Origin: Pirellulaceae bacterium
GTDB lineage: Bacteria; Planctomycetota; Planctomycetia; Pirellulales; Pirellulaceae
Assembly (NCBI GenBank): GCA_029243025.1
Contig: JAQWSU010000006.1
Coordinates: 186,001-250,000 of the forward strand
Reading direction: 5' to 3'
DNA length: 64,000 nt
Below the pieces are notes generated by a model that saw nothing but the letters and a program-made list of their open reading frames with translations, made no database searches and was not told the origin of the DNA. Below, in pieces: positions 1-11,611 of this stretch (positions are counted from its first letter, which is position 1; each line of letters opens with the position of its first letter). The translations under genes were made by a program, and so were the position numbers.

Positions 1-223
1 CTGGAACCCGACTCAATTCATCAGGTACACGCAAATATTCCACATCCTCCACGCAAAATGAAAACAGATTGCAGCCAGCTTCGGGAATCACTTTCGCGGT
101 CGTCTTTGCCTGAGTCAGCGTATAAACCTGCCAATTGGTTTTCGGGTCTCGCTCAACTTCAACTGTCCCAGCACGAGCAACCGTAGCAGTCAGCAAACAA
201 AAAAGAATCACATGAAGCTTCAT
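1..223 (-). CDS. Exported galactose-mutarotase-like protein (3' part outside window)
   Basis: About 74 residues are visible; the rest lies before base 1. The ATG at 223 follows a GGGGAG ribosome site placed inside the end of the sulfatase gene, whose stop is only 4 bases upstream, so the two are one transcript. A signal peptide of roughly 18 residues (MKLHVILF to VARA) is followed by a stretch with PEAGCNLFSF, which resembles the first strands of aldose-epimerase-type sugar mutarotases. Co-transcription with a sulfatase suggests work on sulfated polysaccharide sugars, but this is inference from context. The family call rests on a short N-terminal piece. Confidence 0.5.
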   Translation of the reverse strand, partial: MKLHVILFCLLTATVARAGTVEVERDPKTNWQVYTLTQAKTTAKVIPEAGCNLFSFCVEDVEYLRVPDELSRVP

Positions 224-227
224 CAGG

Positions 228-1661
228 TCACTCCCCAGCCGGATTCTGAACGGGTTCTGAGAACGAAGACGGTTCGAACTTCTGCCACGGAACGGCTCCA
301 CCACGTTGGATATGGGCTCGCAACACAGCAGACATCTTGCGAAAGACGGCTGATTCATCCACGGCTCGATCGCTGGCTTCAAGGGGATCCGTTTCTAAAT
401 CGTAGAGCTCCAGCGGAGAAAACGGACTATTTTGTAACAGCTTCCACTTGCCCTGTCGCAAGGCCTGAATCGTGAGACCGCCATATCGATCTCCCCCTTC
501 TCGGCGATGAAAGAACAGATCTCGATTCCCAGTCACTTGCGGCTTACCCATCAGCGTAGGAACGAGCGATATCCCATCGATGGAATGCTTCAATTCCACA
601 CCCGCGATTTCGCAAAGAGTCGGCAACAGATCCATGGTGAGGCCAATGTTATCGGTGCGTGTTCCTGCTTGAATCTGCCCCGGCCAGACGACACAGGTTG
701 GCACTTTCAGTCCACCCTCATACATACTCTGTTTGCCATCCCGATGATTACCATTTTGGGCACCAACATTCAGTTGCCCGCCATTGTCAGAAGTGAATAC
801 GATCAGCGTGTCATTAGACAACCCGCATTCTTCCAAACACCCTAATACCTTCCCGATTGATTGATCCATGTGTTCAATTAAGGCGACAAGCTTGGCTCGC
901 TTGGGATCAATCCCTGCTTCTCGTGATTTCACACGTTGTAACCAATCAGCAGGAGGCTGGATCGGTGTATGCGGGGCGTTATAGGCGAGATAAAGACAGA
1001 AGGGTCGATCTTCACCCTCACGAGATCGCAAATAATCACAAGACCACTGCGTGAACAAATCCGTGGCGTGTCCCGAAGGATCGATCTCTTCTTCATTACA
1101 TCGCATGTAATTAATTCCGTGTCGACGGTGCGTGTAATAATCGTCCATCATGTCCCCCAGGTATCCGTGGAACAGATCAAATCCACGATCCCGAGGACGA
1201 TTGGGCGCTTCTAAACCCAAATGCCATTTGCCGATAATCGCCGTGTCGTAGCCAACCGACTTCAATAACTCTGGCAACAGTATCGCATTGGGGCTCATAT
1301 ATCCCCAGCTATTTGCGGCGCGCGTTCGAATGACACCCGGCACCCCTACAAGCTCCGGATAACATCCCGTCAACAGCGAGGCACGGGTCGGAGAGCAAAC
1401 CGGACAGTTCGCATAAAAATTGTCAAATCTCAATCCACGCTTCATCAATCGGTCGATCTGGGGTGATTGAAGATCCTTGGCCCCGTAGGAACTCAAATCT
1501 CCATATCCCAAATCATCGACCAAAATCACGAGCATGTTTGGCCGTTCGGGTGCTGCCCCCACCGAAGATGCACAAGAGATGACGGTCAGCAACAGCGCAA
1601 CCCGAGAAGACCATCGAAATAAGGGACGCTCGCATGCAACGCGATATGATTTTTTAATCAT
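228..1661 (-). CDS. Secreted sulfatase, formylglycine (Cys) type
   Basis: A 477-residue type I sulfatase that would hydrolyse sulfate esters outside the cytoplasm. The start at 1661 (MIKKS) puts a signal peptide at about residues 17-37 (VALLLTVISC to GAA); a TTG further upstream would add 36 residues with no family match. Metal-binding Asp pair D49-D50 lies in LVDDLGYGD. The modified Cys is C89 in CSPTRASLLTG, the CxPxR pattern converted to formylglycine. GKWHLG supplies the Lys and His, and TSDNGG the second metal Asp/Asn. Length and order match arylsulfatase A-like proteins, which planctomycetes carry in large numbers. The substrate cannot be read. It is followed after 4 bases by a mutarotase-like gene and is divergent from an SDR gene. 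Confidence 0.93.
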   Translation of the reverse strand: MIKKSYRVACERPLFRWSSRVALLLTVISCASSVGAAPERPNMLVILVDDLGYGDLSSYGAKDLQSPQIDRLMKRGLRFDNFYANCPVCSPTRASLLTGCYPELVGVPGVIRTRAANSWGYMSPNAILLPELLKSVGYDTAIIGKWHLGLEAPNRPRDRGFDLFHGYLGDMMDDYYTHRRHGINYMRCNEEEIDPSGHATDLFTQWSCDYLRSREGEDRPFCLYLAYNAPHTPIQPPADWLQRVKSREAGIDPKRAKLVALIEHMDQSIGKVLGCLEECGLSNDTLIVFTSDNGGQLNVGAQNGNHRDGKQSMYEGGLKVPTCVVWPGQIQAGTRTDNIGLTMDLLPTLCEIAGVELKHSIDGISLVPTLMGKPQVTGNRDLFFHRREGGDRYGGLTIQALRQGKWKLLQNSPFSPLELYDLETDPLEASDRAVDESAVFRKMSAVLRAHIQRGGAVPWQKFEPSSFSEPVQNPAGE

Positions 1662-1830
1662 GGTTGACTTCAGATTCTTGATACTTAGCAGATGAAGCAA
1701 GTCGGCAAGCCAGGTTTTCCCCGAATGCCACGGCAGGCCGATTGTACTGCCTGGCGAATACCGAGACAATTAATTGCAATTCACAGACCGATTCCATTCA
1801 AATACGAATTCGAACCGACGAGGCCGATGA

Positions 1831-2649
1831 ATGTCATTAGCGGGAAAAACATTGTTTATTACCGGAGCAAGCCGGGGCATTGGTAAGGCCATCGCATTAC
1901 GAGCTGCCAGAGATGGTGCAAACGTCATCGTTGCCGCCAAGACAGATAAGCCACACCCTCGGCTACCTGGGACGGTCCATTCAGCCGTCGACGAAATCGA
2001 CGCTGCAGGTGGAACGGGTATGGCCTGTGTTGTCGACATTCGTTTTGAAGAACAAGTCGAAGAGGCCGTCGGACGTACTGCGGAAAAATTTGGAGGCATC
2101 GACATCCTGGTTAATAATGCGAGTGCAATCTTCTTGGCCGGAACGCTCGATACGCCCATGAAACGCTTCGACCTCATGCATCAGGTCAATGTTCGCGGCA
2201 CCTACCTTTGCTCTCAAAAGTGTTTGCCGCATCTCTTGTCGGCAAGCAATGCACATATCCTGAACATTTCGCCACCACTCACCATGGAACAACAATGGTT
2301 CGCTCCGCACGTTGCCTACACCATGGCAAAATACGGAATGAGTCAATGTGTGCTGGGCATGTCAGCCGAATTTAAATCGAAGCAAATCGCCGTGAATGCG
2401 CTCTGGCCTCGCACAGCAATCGCAACCGCAGCTGTACAAAATCTACTGGGAGGTGCTGAAGCGATGCGATGTTGCCGCAAACCAGAAATCATGGCCGACG
2501 CGGCTCATTGGATTCTGACGCAAGACAGCTCTTCATGTACGGGCAACTTCTTCGTCGATGATGACGTATTACAAACGGCCGGAATCACGAATTTGGATCA
2601 ATATGCCATCGACCCAACTGCCGAGCTAATGCCAGATTTCTTTCTTTGA
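1831..2649 (+). CDS. Short-chain dehydrogenase/reductase, HSDL2-like
   Basis: A 272-residue classical SDR. The nucleotide motif TGASRGIG is at residues 11-18, NNAS at 95-98, and the catalytic Tyr-x3-Lys is Y163/K167 (YTMAK) with a Ser upstream in NISPP. The pattern AAKTDKPHPRLPGTVH after the second strand is typical of the hydroxysteroid dehydrogenase-like protein 2 group, which links to fatty acid or sterol-like substrates in other organisms; the true substrate is unknown. The ATG at 1831 has a weak GAGG site. It lies divergent from the sulfatase and 175 bases ahead of a quinone-oxidoreductase-like gene on the same strand. Confidence 0.88.
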   Translation: MSLAGKTLFITGASRGIGKAIALRAARDGANVIVAAKTDKPHPRLPGTVHSAVDEIDAAGGTGMACVVDIRFEEQVEEAVGRTAEKFGGIDILVNNASAIFLAGTLDTPMKRFDLMHQVNVRGTYLCSQKCLPHLLSASNAHILNISPPLTMEQQWFAPHVAYTMAKYGMSQCVLGMSAEFKSKQIAVNALWPRTAIATAAVQNLLGGAEAMRCCRKPEIMADAAHWILTQDSSSCTGNFFVDDDVLQTAGITNLDQYAIDPTAELMPDFFL

Positions 2650-2824
2650 TCGCGGTTGTGGGCTGGATGTCAGTGCATGACGAGAAATACTCAACCAAAC
2701 GAAAACTCCAACAAGCCCGTTGGAGTTCAGTGCAAAAACCAACAAAGACCATCGCACCATGGTTGCTCGCAACGGTGCATTCTATAACAGCCGAAAACCA
2801 CGACGATATCAAGGAGTACCCCTC

Positions 2825-3813
2825 GTGAAGGCCGCATATATTGAACAAACAGGTGCCCCCGATCAAATCAAATTTGGGGATCTACCCGACCCAGAACTTT
2901 CAGGAAACCAAGTTCTTATTGAAACTAAAGCAGTTGCGGTTAATCCGATCGACACCTACTTACGTAACGGCGCTGGTTACTGGGAAATGCCAATGCCATT
3001 TATTCTGGGCTGCGACGTTGCTGGCGAAGTGGTGAGTTGCGGTCCTGAAGCAACTCGCTTTCGAGAAGGCGATCGAGTGTGGGGTAGCAACCAGGGACTG
3101 TTAGGCAGACAAGGAACGTTCGCTGAATACTCCGCTATCGATGAGTGCTGGCTCTATCCTACCCAGGACGATGTCAGCGATGAAGATGCGGCTGCCTGTG
3201 CCTTAGTCGGTATTACGGCCCATCTAGGATTGTTTCGCGATGCAAAACTCCAATCCGCGGAAAAAATATTTGTGCAAGGCGGCTCTGGCGGAGTGGGATC
3301 GATGGTCGTGCAAATGGCCAAAGCAATCGGTGCTCGTGTGATCACAACTGCTGGAAGTGCTGAAAAAGTTGCCATCTGCCGAGAACTCGGAGCGGATGTG
3401 GTTATCAACTATCGGGAGCAGGACGTCGTTGCAGAAACGCTCGAATTTGCACCACAAGGAGTCAATGTTGTTTGGGAAACAAAACGAGAACCGGATTTTG
3501 ATCAACTCACATCGCTATTGGCCGAGCGAGGCCGGCTGATTTTAATGGCCGGACGGGATGCGCGACCCGAGTTTCCGGTCGGACCCTTCTATGTTAAAGG
3601 CTGCTCCTTACATGGCTTCGTCATGTTCAAAGCCACTCCAGAAGAACAACAGCATTGTGCCAAAGATATCAACCACTGGCTTGATCAGGGAGCGATTCGA
3701 TCCCGCATCGGACATCGATTTCAATTGTCAGAAACAGCAGCAGCTCACACTCTCCAAGAAGCAAATACACTTCATCAGGCTGAAACGCTGGCAGGAAAAA
3801 TCGTCTTGCGTCC

Positions 3814-3817
<4 letters not shown>
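2825..3817 (+). CDS. Zinc-free NADPH:quinone oxidoreductase-like MDR protein
   Basis: A 330-residue member of the medium-chain dehydrogenase superfamily, quinone oxidoreductase branch. The GTG start at 2825 is chosen because AAGGAG lies 8 bases upstream and the protein then begins VKAAYIEQTG, the usual family start; the reading frame stays open 35 codons further up without homology. GroES-like N-terminal half, then the nucleotide-binding fold with GGSGGVG at residues 152-158. The structural and catalytic zinc Cys/His of alcohol dehydrogenases are absent, as expected for this branch. The stop overlaps the stop of the convergent methyltransferase gene by 4 bases, leaving no room for a terminator. 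Confidence 0.87.
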
Positions 3818-5859
<2,042 letters not shown>

Positions 5860-5889
5860 TCCACTTCGCTTCTAACGAACAATACCATT

Positions 5890-5927
5890 CGCCCTTGGTT
5901 TTGCCCGCCGGCAACCAAGGGCGTTTT
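5890..5927 (+). terminator. Intrinsic terminator after GAPDH
   Basis: An 11-base perfect stem (CGCCCTTGGTT at 5890-5900 pairing with AACCAAGGGCG at 5913-5923) with a 12-base loop, followed by TTTT. It lies 31 bases after the GAPDH stop and may also serve the convergent uvrA. Confidence 0.85.
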
Positions 5928-6061
5928 GCTGCCATCGCTCTCTGGCACAAAACAACTCCGAAATACCCTCTCGAATTCCCGGGGGCGACCCGGCTGAAAT
6001 CGCATTTCAGTGATCTGATTTCACAGGAAGTCGGTCGGCAATCAAACTGCATTCCGGCAAC

Positions 6062-8914
6062 TCAAACTGCGAACAACTCGCGAAGGGCCTTACCCGTCCA
6101 ACTGGCTTCTACGTTCGCCAGCTGTTCGGGAGTCCCGGAGGCGACCACGGCGCCCCCCGCATCTCCCCCTTCAGGCCCCATGTCGATCACCCAGTCAGCC
6201 GCCTTAATCACATCCAAATTGTGCTCAATCACAACAACCGTATTCCCTTTTTCGACGAGGCGGTTCAGCACGCCCAACAATCTCTGGATATCGACAAAAT
6301 GGAGTCCGGTGGTCGGTTCATCCAATAGATAGAGCGTTTTTCCCGTGTCGACACGCGCTAATTCGGTAGCCAGCTTGATTCGCTGAGCCTCGCCGCCAGA
6401 TAGCGTTGTCGAAGGCTGTCCTAACGGCAGATAGCCGAGTCCAACGTCCAGCAGTGTTTGCAGCAACCGCGCTGTCGTGGAAAAATTCTCGAAGAACTCA
6501 ACCGCATCGGCGATCCTCATATCAAGCACATCGGCGATCGAACGCCCTCGATAATGGACTCGAAGCGTTTGACGATTGAACCTTGCTCCCTGACATTCGT
6601 CGCAGGTAACGTACAAGTCAGGCAAAAAGTTCATTTCAATTTTCTGCACGCCCTGCCCTTGGCATGCCTCGCAGCGCCCGCCTTTGACGTTAAAACTAAA
6701 TCGACCCACACCAAACCCACGCTGCTTGGCTTCGCGTGTGCCGGCGAAGATTTTGCGAATCTCGTCGAAGACGCCTGTGTAAGTGGCCGGATTACTGCGG
6801 GGTGTACGACCGATCGGAGATTGGTCGATGGGCACGACCTTGTCAATCTGACTTGCACCTCGCAAACTTTTGTGAGGTCCGGGCTTAGGAGCCATCCCCC
6901 CCAAGCGCCGAATCAGCGCGGGGGCGAATGTCTCGTTGATCAATGAACTCTTTCCGGAACCGCTTACCCCGCTGATACAGACGAGAGCTCCCAGGGGGAT
7001 TCTCACACTGACTTCTTTAAGATTGTTGATCCGAGCCCCTTCGATCGTCAGCGATCGAGTCTTCGCCGTGCGTCGCCGTTTTTTTGGCACGGGTATCTCC
7101 TTCACACCGGACAAGTAGACACCCGTGGTTGAGTTGGGATCAGCACTCACATCGGCCGGCGTCCCTTGCGAAACAAGAAAACCACCTCGGTCTCCTGCGC
7201 CTGGCCCCATATCAATCAATTGATCGGCTTGCCGCATCATGGCCTCATCATGCTCAACCACTAATACGGTATTGCCGAGTGACTGCAATTCTCGCAGCGC
7301 TTCAATCAACCGCTGATTGTCACGATGATGCAGTCCGATCGACGGCTCATCCAAAATGTAACAGACACCGACAAGCCCCGATCCAATGCTTGTCGCTAGC
7401 CGCACCCGTTGCAGCTCACCTCCACTTAATGTTTCCGTGGGTCGATCGAGCGTTAGATAACCAACACCCACCTTGTCCAAAAACTTGAGCCGGTTGTTGA
7501 TCTCGTTCAAAAGCGGCCGTGCAATATCCCATTCCTCATCTAAAAACGACAAACCCCCGAAAAAATCTCGACTTTTCTGAATCGACAAGGCAACAATTTC
7601 ATTGATACCCTTTCCATTTAGAAGAACGCTGGTGGCCTCAGGACGCAAACGTGACCCGTTACAAGCTTGGCAACTAACAATGCCACGAAACGTTTCCAAA
7701 TGCGTCAAACGTTTCTTGTTGGTTGCCGTGGAATACTCCTTTTCCAACAAGATCAATAAACCAACAAACTTCTTCTGATCGCCCGTCAAAAACTTTTCGA
7801 ACAGCTTGGAGCTCCATTCCGAGACTGGCTGCGCGACGTCGACCCGATTGGCTTTAAAGAACGCTTCACATTGTTTGAGTTGTTTGGCCAGTGCGGAACG
7901 GCTCAAACTTCGCCAAGGTTCGATGGCGCCCGAATCGATCGATCGATCTGCATCGGGTATTACGAGTTCTGGATCAAACTCATCAATGACCCCCAACCCC
8001 TCACAAACCGGGCAGGCTCCATAGGGACTGTTAAAACTAAAAGTGCGTGGCTCCAACTCCTCGTAACTCAAATTACAGTCAGCGCACGCATAATCGGTAC
8101 TGAACAATTCGTTTGTCCAGGGCATCGGATTCTTTCCCGAGGCTTCTTCCTCGGGAGTCAAGTAGCAGGCAACAACCAAACCTTCGCCATGATGAATCGC
8201 CAATCGTATTGACTCACCCACCCGCGCCGTGACACCTGGCCGAATGATCACACGATCAACGACCGCATCAATATGATGAACTTTACGAGGAGCCAATTCA
8301 GGAACATTCTCGAGATCCACCACCGCACTGTCGACGCGCGCTCGCACAAATCCAGCTTTTCGAATCCGAGCAAAAATATCTTTGTGAGCGCCTTTGCGAC
8401 CGCGGACCATCGGAGCCATGATCATGACCTTCGTGCCCTCAGGCATTTGCATGAGGCGATCCTGAATCTGCTCAGCAGCCTGTTGCTTGATCTCTCGACC
8501 ACAGCGGTAGCAGTGCGGACTCCCCAACCGGGCCATCAGCAGTCGCAGATAATCATAAATCTCGGTGACCGTCGCCACCGTACTGCGCCGATTCATTTGG
8601 CCGGAACGCTGATCGATACAAATTGTCGGCTGCAGCCCTTCGATCAAATCAACATCTGGCCGCTGCATTTGATCGAGAAACTGTCTTGCATAAACCGAGA
8701 GGCTTTCGACATATTGTCGCTGCCCTTCCGCATACAACGTGTCAAAGGCCAACGAACTCTTGCCTGACCCACTCGGCCCTGTGATCACGACAAAGCGATT
8801 TCGCGGAACAGTGAGGCTCAGATTCTTCAAATTATGAACGCGAGCCCCACGAATCTGCACATGCCCGTTCGTTGTGACCGAATCGCTGTTGGCTGGCACG
8901 ACTTTCGACGCCAT
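6062..8914 (-). CDS. uvrA: Excinuclease ABC subunit A
   Basis: A 950-residue UvrA, the damage-recognition ATPase of nucleotide excision repair in the cytoplasm. The two ABC modules are complete: Walker A GPSGSGKSS near residues 46-54 and GVSGSGKSS in the second half, each with its signature LSGGE (LSGGELQRVRL and LSGGEAQRIKL) and a Walker B ending in LDEP. Three zinc-knuckle regions are visible, CYRCG, CADC...CPVC and CEAC...CDEC. Length is normal. The ATG at 8914 has only a weak ribosome site. It is divergent from the dGTPase gene across 95 bases. Confidence 0.97.
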   Translation of the reverse strand: MASKVVPANSDSVTTNGHVQIRGARVHNLKNLSLTVPRNRFVVITGPSGSGKSSLAFDTLYAEGQRQYVESLSVYARQFLDQMQRPDVDLIEGLQPTICIDQRSGQMNRRSTVATVTEIYDYLRLLMARLGSPHCYRCGREIKQQAAEQIQDRLMQMPEGTKVMIMAPMVRGRKGAHKDIFARIRKAGFVRARVDSAVVDLENVPELAPRKVHHIDAVVDRVIIRPGVTARVGESIRLAIHHGEGLVVACYLTPEEEASGKNPMPWTNELFSTDYACADCNLSYEELEPRTFSFNSPYGACPVCEGLGVIDEFDPELVIPDADRSIDSGAIEPWRSLSRSALAKQLKQCEAFFKANRVDVAQPVSEWSSKLFEKFLTGDQKKFVGLLILLEKEYSTATNKKRLTHLETFRGIVSCQACNGSRLRPEATSVLLNGKGINEIVALSIQKSRDFFGGLSFLDEEWDIARPLLNEINNRLKFLDKVGVGYLTLDRPTETLSGGELQRVRLATSIGSGLVGVCYILDEPSIGLHHRDNQRLIEALRELQSLGNTVLVVEHDEAMMRQADQLIDMGPGAGDRGGFLVSQGTPADVSADPNSTTGVYLSGVKEIPVPKKRRRTAKTRSLTIEGARINNLKEVSVRIPLGALVCISGVSGSGKSSLINETFAPALIRRLGGMAPKPGPHKSLRGASQIDKVVPIDQSPIGRTPRSNPATYTGVFDEIRKIFAGTREAKQRGFGVGRFSFNVKGGRCEACQGQGVQKIEMNFLPDLYVTCDECQGARFNRQTLRVHYRGRSIADVLDMRIADAVEFFENFSTTARLLQTLLDVGLGYLPLGQPSTTLSGGEAQRIKLATELARVDTGKTLYLLDEPTTGLHFVDIQRLLGVLNRLVEKGNTVVVIEHNLDVIKAADWVIDMGPEGGDAGGAVVASGTPEQLANVEASWTGKALRELFAV

Positions 8915-9009
8915 AGTTGCTCTGCCAATGTTGTTGCCGGAACGCTAAACTTGCTACCGTAACAAAGGCCAATCGGCGGGGCAAGTCTTAGCTAGCAATC
9001 AGGACGAAC

Positions 9010-10134
9010 ATGAAAAAAACCTTGCACACGCAGCCCGACTATGCGGCCCGCGAATCGGCCTACCTGGCCGACTATGCGATGCACAGCATTGACACTGGTG
9101 GTCGTGAGCAAGCCGAAACAGAACACCCCTATCGAGGCCCTTTTCAACGAGACCGAGACCGTATCCTGCATTCGGCCGCCTTTCGACGATTAAGCGGCAA
9201 GACACAGGTGTTTACCGGCAACATGGGCGATTACCATCGAACGCGACTCACCCACACGATGGAGGTCGCATCGATCGCCCGCACCATCGGACGCACCTTG
9301 CAACTGAATGAGGATTTGATCGAAGCGATGGCATTGCTTCACGATATTGGCCATCCCCCTTTCGGTCACGCAGGGGAGGACACATTGAACGATTGTCTTG
9401 AATCCGAAGGCGGATTTTCACACAATCGTTTTGCACTCACCTTAGTCACAGAACTCGAACGCCCCTACCCAACATTTCCTGGGTTAAATCTAACTCGCGA
9501 GGTCCTTAATGGCCAAGTGGGGCGCGCCATGAAGCAAGAAGTAAAACAATACCCTCTGCTGGAAGCTCAGGTCGTCGACATCGCAGACAGCATCACTTAC
9601 GACGCCCACGATGTGGATGATGCCGTAAAGCTCAACCTGCTTTCTATTCAACAACTCGAGGACGTTCCATTAATTAGCAGTTGTCTGCAACGCATACGGG
9701 ATCGATTCGGAGTGCTCAAAGGCAAGGCATTGCGACGAACGCTTGTCCATGAATTAATTGATTGCCAGGTGAGCAACGTGCTGGCTTTCAGTCGATCAGC
9801 GATTGCCCGTCATCAGTTCACCAGCGCGGTGGCTGCTCAGCAGGTGGAGCGGACGGTGACGACGGGCACGAAGATGACAGAAGAAAAACGGGCCTTGGAA
9901 ACATTTCTTTATCATCGTGTCTATCGCCATGAACAAGTGGTGGCAGGCCGACATCAGGCACAACAACAATTGCTTGAAGCGTTTGATATTTTAACCACGT
10001 CTCCCGAGCGGTTGCCCATCAAGTTTCAAGATCGGATGCAAACAACAGGAATTCGACGTGCCGCGGCCGACTATCTCGCAGGCATGACCGATCAATTCTT
10101 CTCGCGACAGCACCAGGTGCTGAGCCAATCGTGA
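9010..10134 (+). CDS. dgt: dGTP triphosphohydrolase-like HD-domain protein
   Basis: A 374-residue cytoplasmic HD-superfamily protein that would split dNTPs to nucleoside and triphosphate. The metal ligands are visible: H82 in RLTHTMEV, H111-D112 in LLHDIGHPPFGH, and the later Asp in DIADSITYDAHDVDD. The N-terminal FRRLSGKTQVF block is characteristic of the dGTPase family; the length fits the shorter Dgt-like group rather than the E. coli enzyme of about 505 residues, so substrate preference may be broader. AGGA lies 5 bases before the ATG. It is divergent from uvrA. Confidence 0.92.
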   Translation: MKKTLHTQPDYAARESAYLADYAMHSIDTGGREQAETEHPYRGPFQRDRDRILHSAAFRRLSGKTQVFTGNMGDYHRTRLTHTMEVASIARTIGRTLQLNEDLIEAMALLHDIGHPPFGHAGEDTLNDCLESEGGFSHNRFALTLVTELERPYPTFPGLNLTREVLNGQVGRAMKQEVKQYPLLEAQVVDIADSITYDAHDVDDAVKLNLLSIQQLEDVPLISSCLQRIRDRFGVLKGKALRRTLVHELIDCQVSNVLAFSRSAIARHQFTSAVAAQQVERTVTTGTKMTEEKRALETFLYHRVYRHEQVVAGRHQAQQQLLEAFDILTTSPERLPIKFQDRMQTTGIRRAAADYLAGMTDQFFSRQHQVLSQS

Positions 10135-10552
10135 GTGACCTCTCGGACAGCCCTGCCTCAACACAACTCACGAATCACACGCCCCAACAGCTTCAATTCT
10201 CCTCGCCGGTAATATCGGCCTAAACCAGCCGATCACCCGTTGGACAGCAGCGAATAAAACGGATCTGTGTTGGGACCACAACAATCCTACAGCTCAAAAA
10301 AACCTGCGGGACTAGTCGCGAACAGGGTGCAGATGATAACTTGGAAGGATAAGATGATGTTTTTGCATGCCCCAAAAGCACTCTGAACTACCGAGAGACA
10401 GGGCACTCCACACCCCCACTCGTATCCGCGAAGCAGCACGATTGATACGATCGGAGTCATGACTTCGTATCGTACCGTTTCGCATCGGTTGGTTAAGTTT
10501 ACTTGCCAAGTTAATTGGCTACCCCAGAGAACCAACAGGCGGTAAAATCGAA
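10135..10552. other. Intergenic region, 418 bases
   Basis: No coding frame with family resemblance was found. It contains one notable dyad at 10444-10471, listed separately. It serves as leader for the PIN/TRAM gene. Confidence 0.6.
10444..10471. promoter_or_regulatory. Bulged 12-base-pair dyad upstream of the PIN/TRAM gene
   Basis: Left arm GATACGA (10444-10450) plus AGTCA (10455-10459), interrupted by TCGG; right arm TGACT plus TCGTATC (10460-10471). The inner ten bases AGTCATGACT form a perfect palindrome. It ends 81 bases before the ATG of the PIN/TRAM gene. It could be an operator or an RNA hairpin in the leader; the function is unknown. Confidence 0.35.
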
Positions 10553-11602
10553 ATGGCACTGTTCATCCTCCGCTGCGCATTCCTGCTGGTCGCGATTGGC
10601 CTTTCAGTCACATTCATTAATTCTGATTCACTCGTGCCGGCAGATCCCGAATGGTCGCCGTTCGCCGTCGTGTTAATCGTGGTGGGTCTGGCCTGTGCCG
10701 TCATCATTCTGGATCTCTTCATTCCACGCAAGCGAATTGAGACGATTACGGCGATCTATTTCGGCCTGCTGGTCGGACTCTTCATGACCTTCATTGCCAA
10801 CATCGCGATGACGCCAATCGTTCCGGAAGATTATCGCACCGCCATTCAATTGCTACTTGCAATGATGCTCTGCTACACGTGCGTCAGCATTTTAATTCAG
10901 ACCAAAGATGACTTTCGATTCATCATTCCCTACGTCGAATTCGCCAAGGAAGTAAAAGGAATCAAGCCGTACATTCTCGATACAAGCGTCGTGATCGATG
11001 GTCGCATCGCGGATGTGGTCGACGCGGGGGTCCTGGACAACCAATTGATTATGCCCAGGTTTGTCTTGGCCGAATTGCAAAACATTGCCGACAGCAACGA
11101 CAAACTCCGACGGAGTCGTGGGCGTCGCGGCTTGGATATTTTGAATCGACTAAGGACGACCCCTGAGATCGACCTGAAGATCTACGATCGCGAACATCCC
11201 GAGATGGCTTCGCAACCGGTTGATATGAAACTTGTCTTGCTCGCACGCCGCCTCGAAGGCAAGTTGGTGACCGGTGATTACAACCTCAACAAGGTGGCGA
11301 GAATTCACAACGTGGAAGTGCTGAATCTCAACGATTTAGCCAATGCGTTGAAACCCATTTTCCTCCCCGGCGAGCATTTAGTCGTACGAGTCGTCAAAGA
11401 GGGCGAGGAGAGTGGTCAGGGAGTCGGCTACTTGGACGACGGTACGATGATCGTGATCGAGGGTGGTCGCCCTTACGTGAAAGAGACCGTCAAAGTTGAC
11501 GTCACCAGTGTTTTGCAAACGAGTGCAGGACGGATGATCTTTGGCCGGTTCGAAGCCGCGATAGAGGAACCCCAGAAAAACAAAAACGCTCAAGAGAGTT
11601 AG
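10553..11602 (+). CDS. Membrane-anchored PIN/TRAM-domain protein (YacL-like)
   Basis: A 349-residue protein with about four N-terminal membrane helices (residues 3-23, 37-57, 67-87, 97-117), then a PIN nuclease fold beginning YILDTSVVIDGRIADV (residues 140-155) and including LVTGDYNLNKVA, which keeps the acidic metal-binding residues, and a C-terminal TRAM RNA-binding domain (about 280-338, GQGVGYLDDGTMIV). This order matches the Firmicute YacL group, placed at the membrane with the PIN domain in the cytoplasm. PIN domains usually cut RNA; the target is not known. A GGCGG site precedes the ATG. It ends 9 bases from the convergent thioredoxin-like gene. Confidence 0.9.
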   Translation: MALFILRCAFLLVAIGLSVTFINSDSLVPADPEWSPFAVVLIVVGLACAVIILDLFIPRKRIETITAIYFGLLVGLFMTFIANIAMTPIVPEDYRTAIQLLLAMMLCYTCVSILIQTKDDFRFIIPYVEFAKEVKGIKPYILDTSVVIDGRIADVVDAGVLDNQLIMPRFVLAELQNIADSNDKLRRSRGRRGLDILNRLRTTPEIDLKIYDREHPEMASQPVDMKLVLLARRLEGKLVTGDYNLNKVARIHNVEVLNLNDLANALKPIFLPGEHLVVRVVKEGEESGQGVGYLDDGTMIVIEGGRPYVKETVKVDVTSVLQTSAGRMIFGRFEAAIEEPQKNKNAQES

Positions 11603-11611
11603 GCTCAAACG

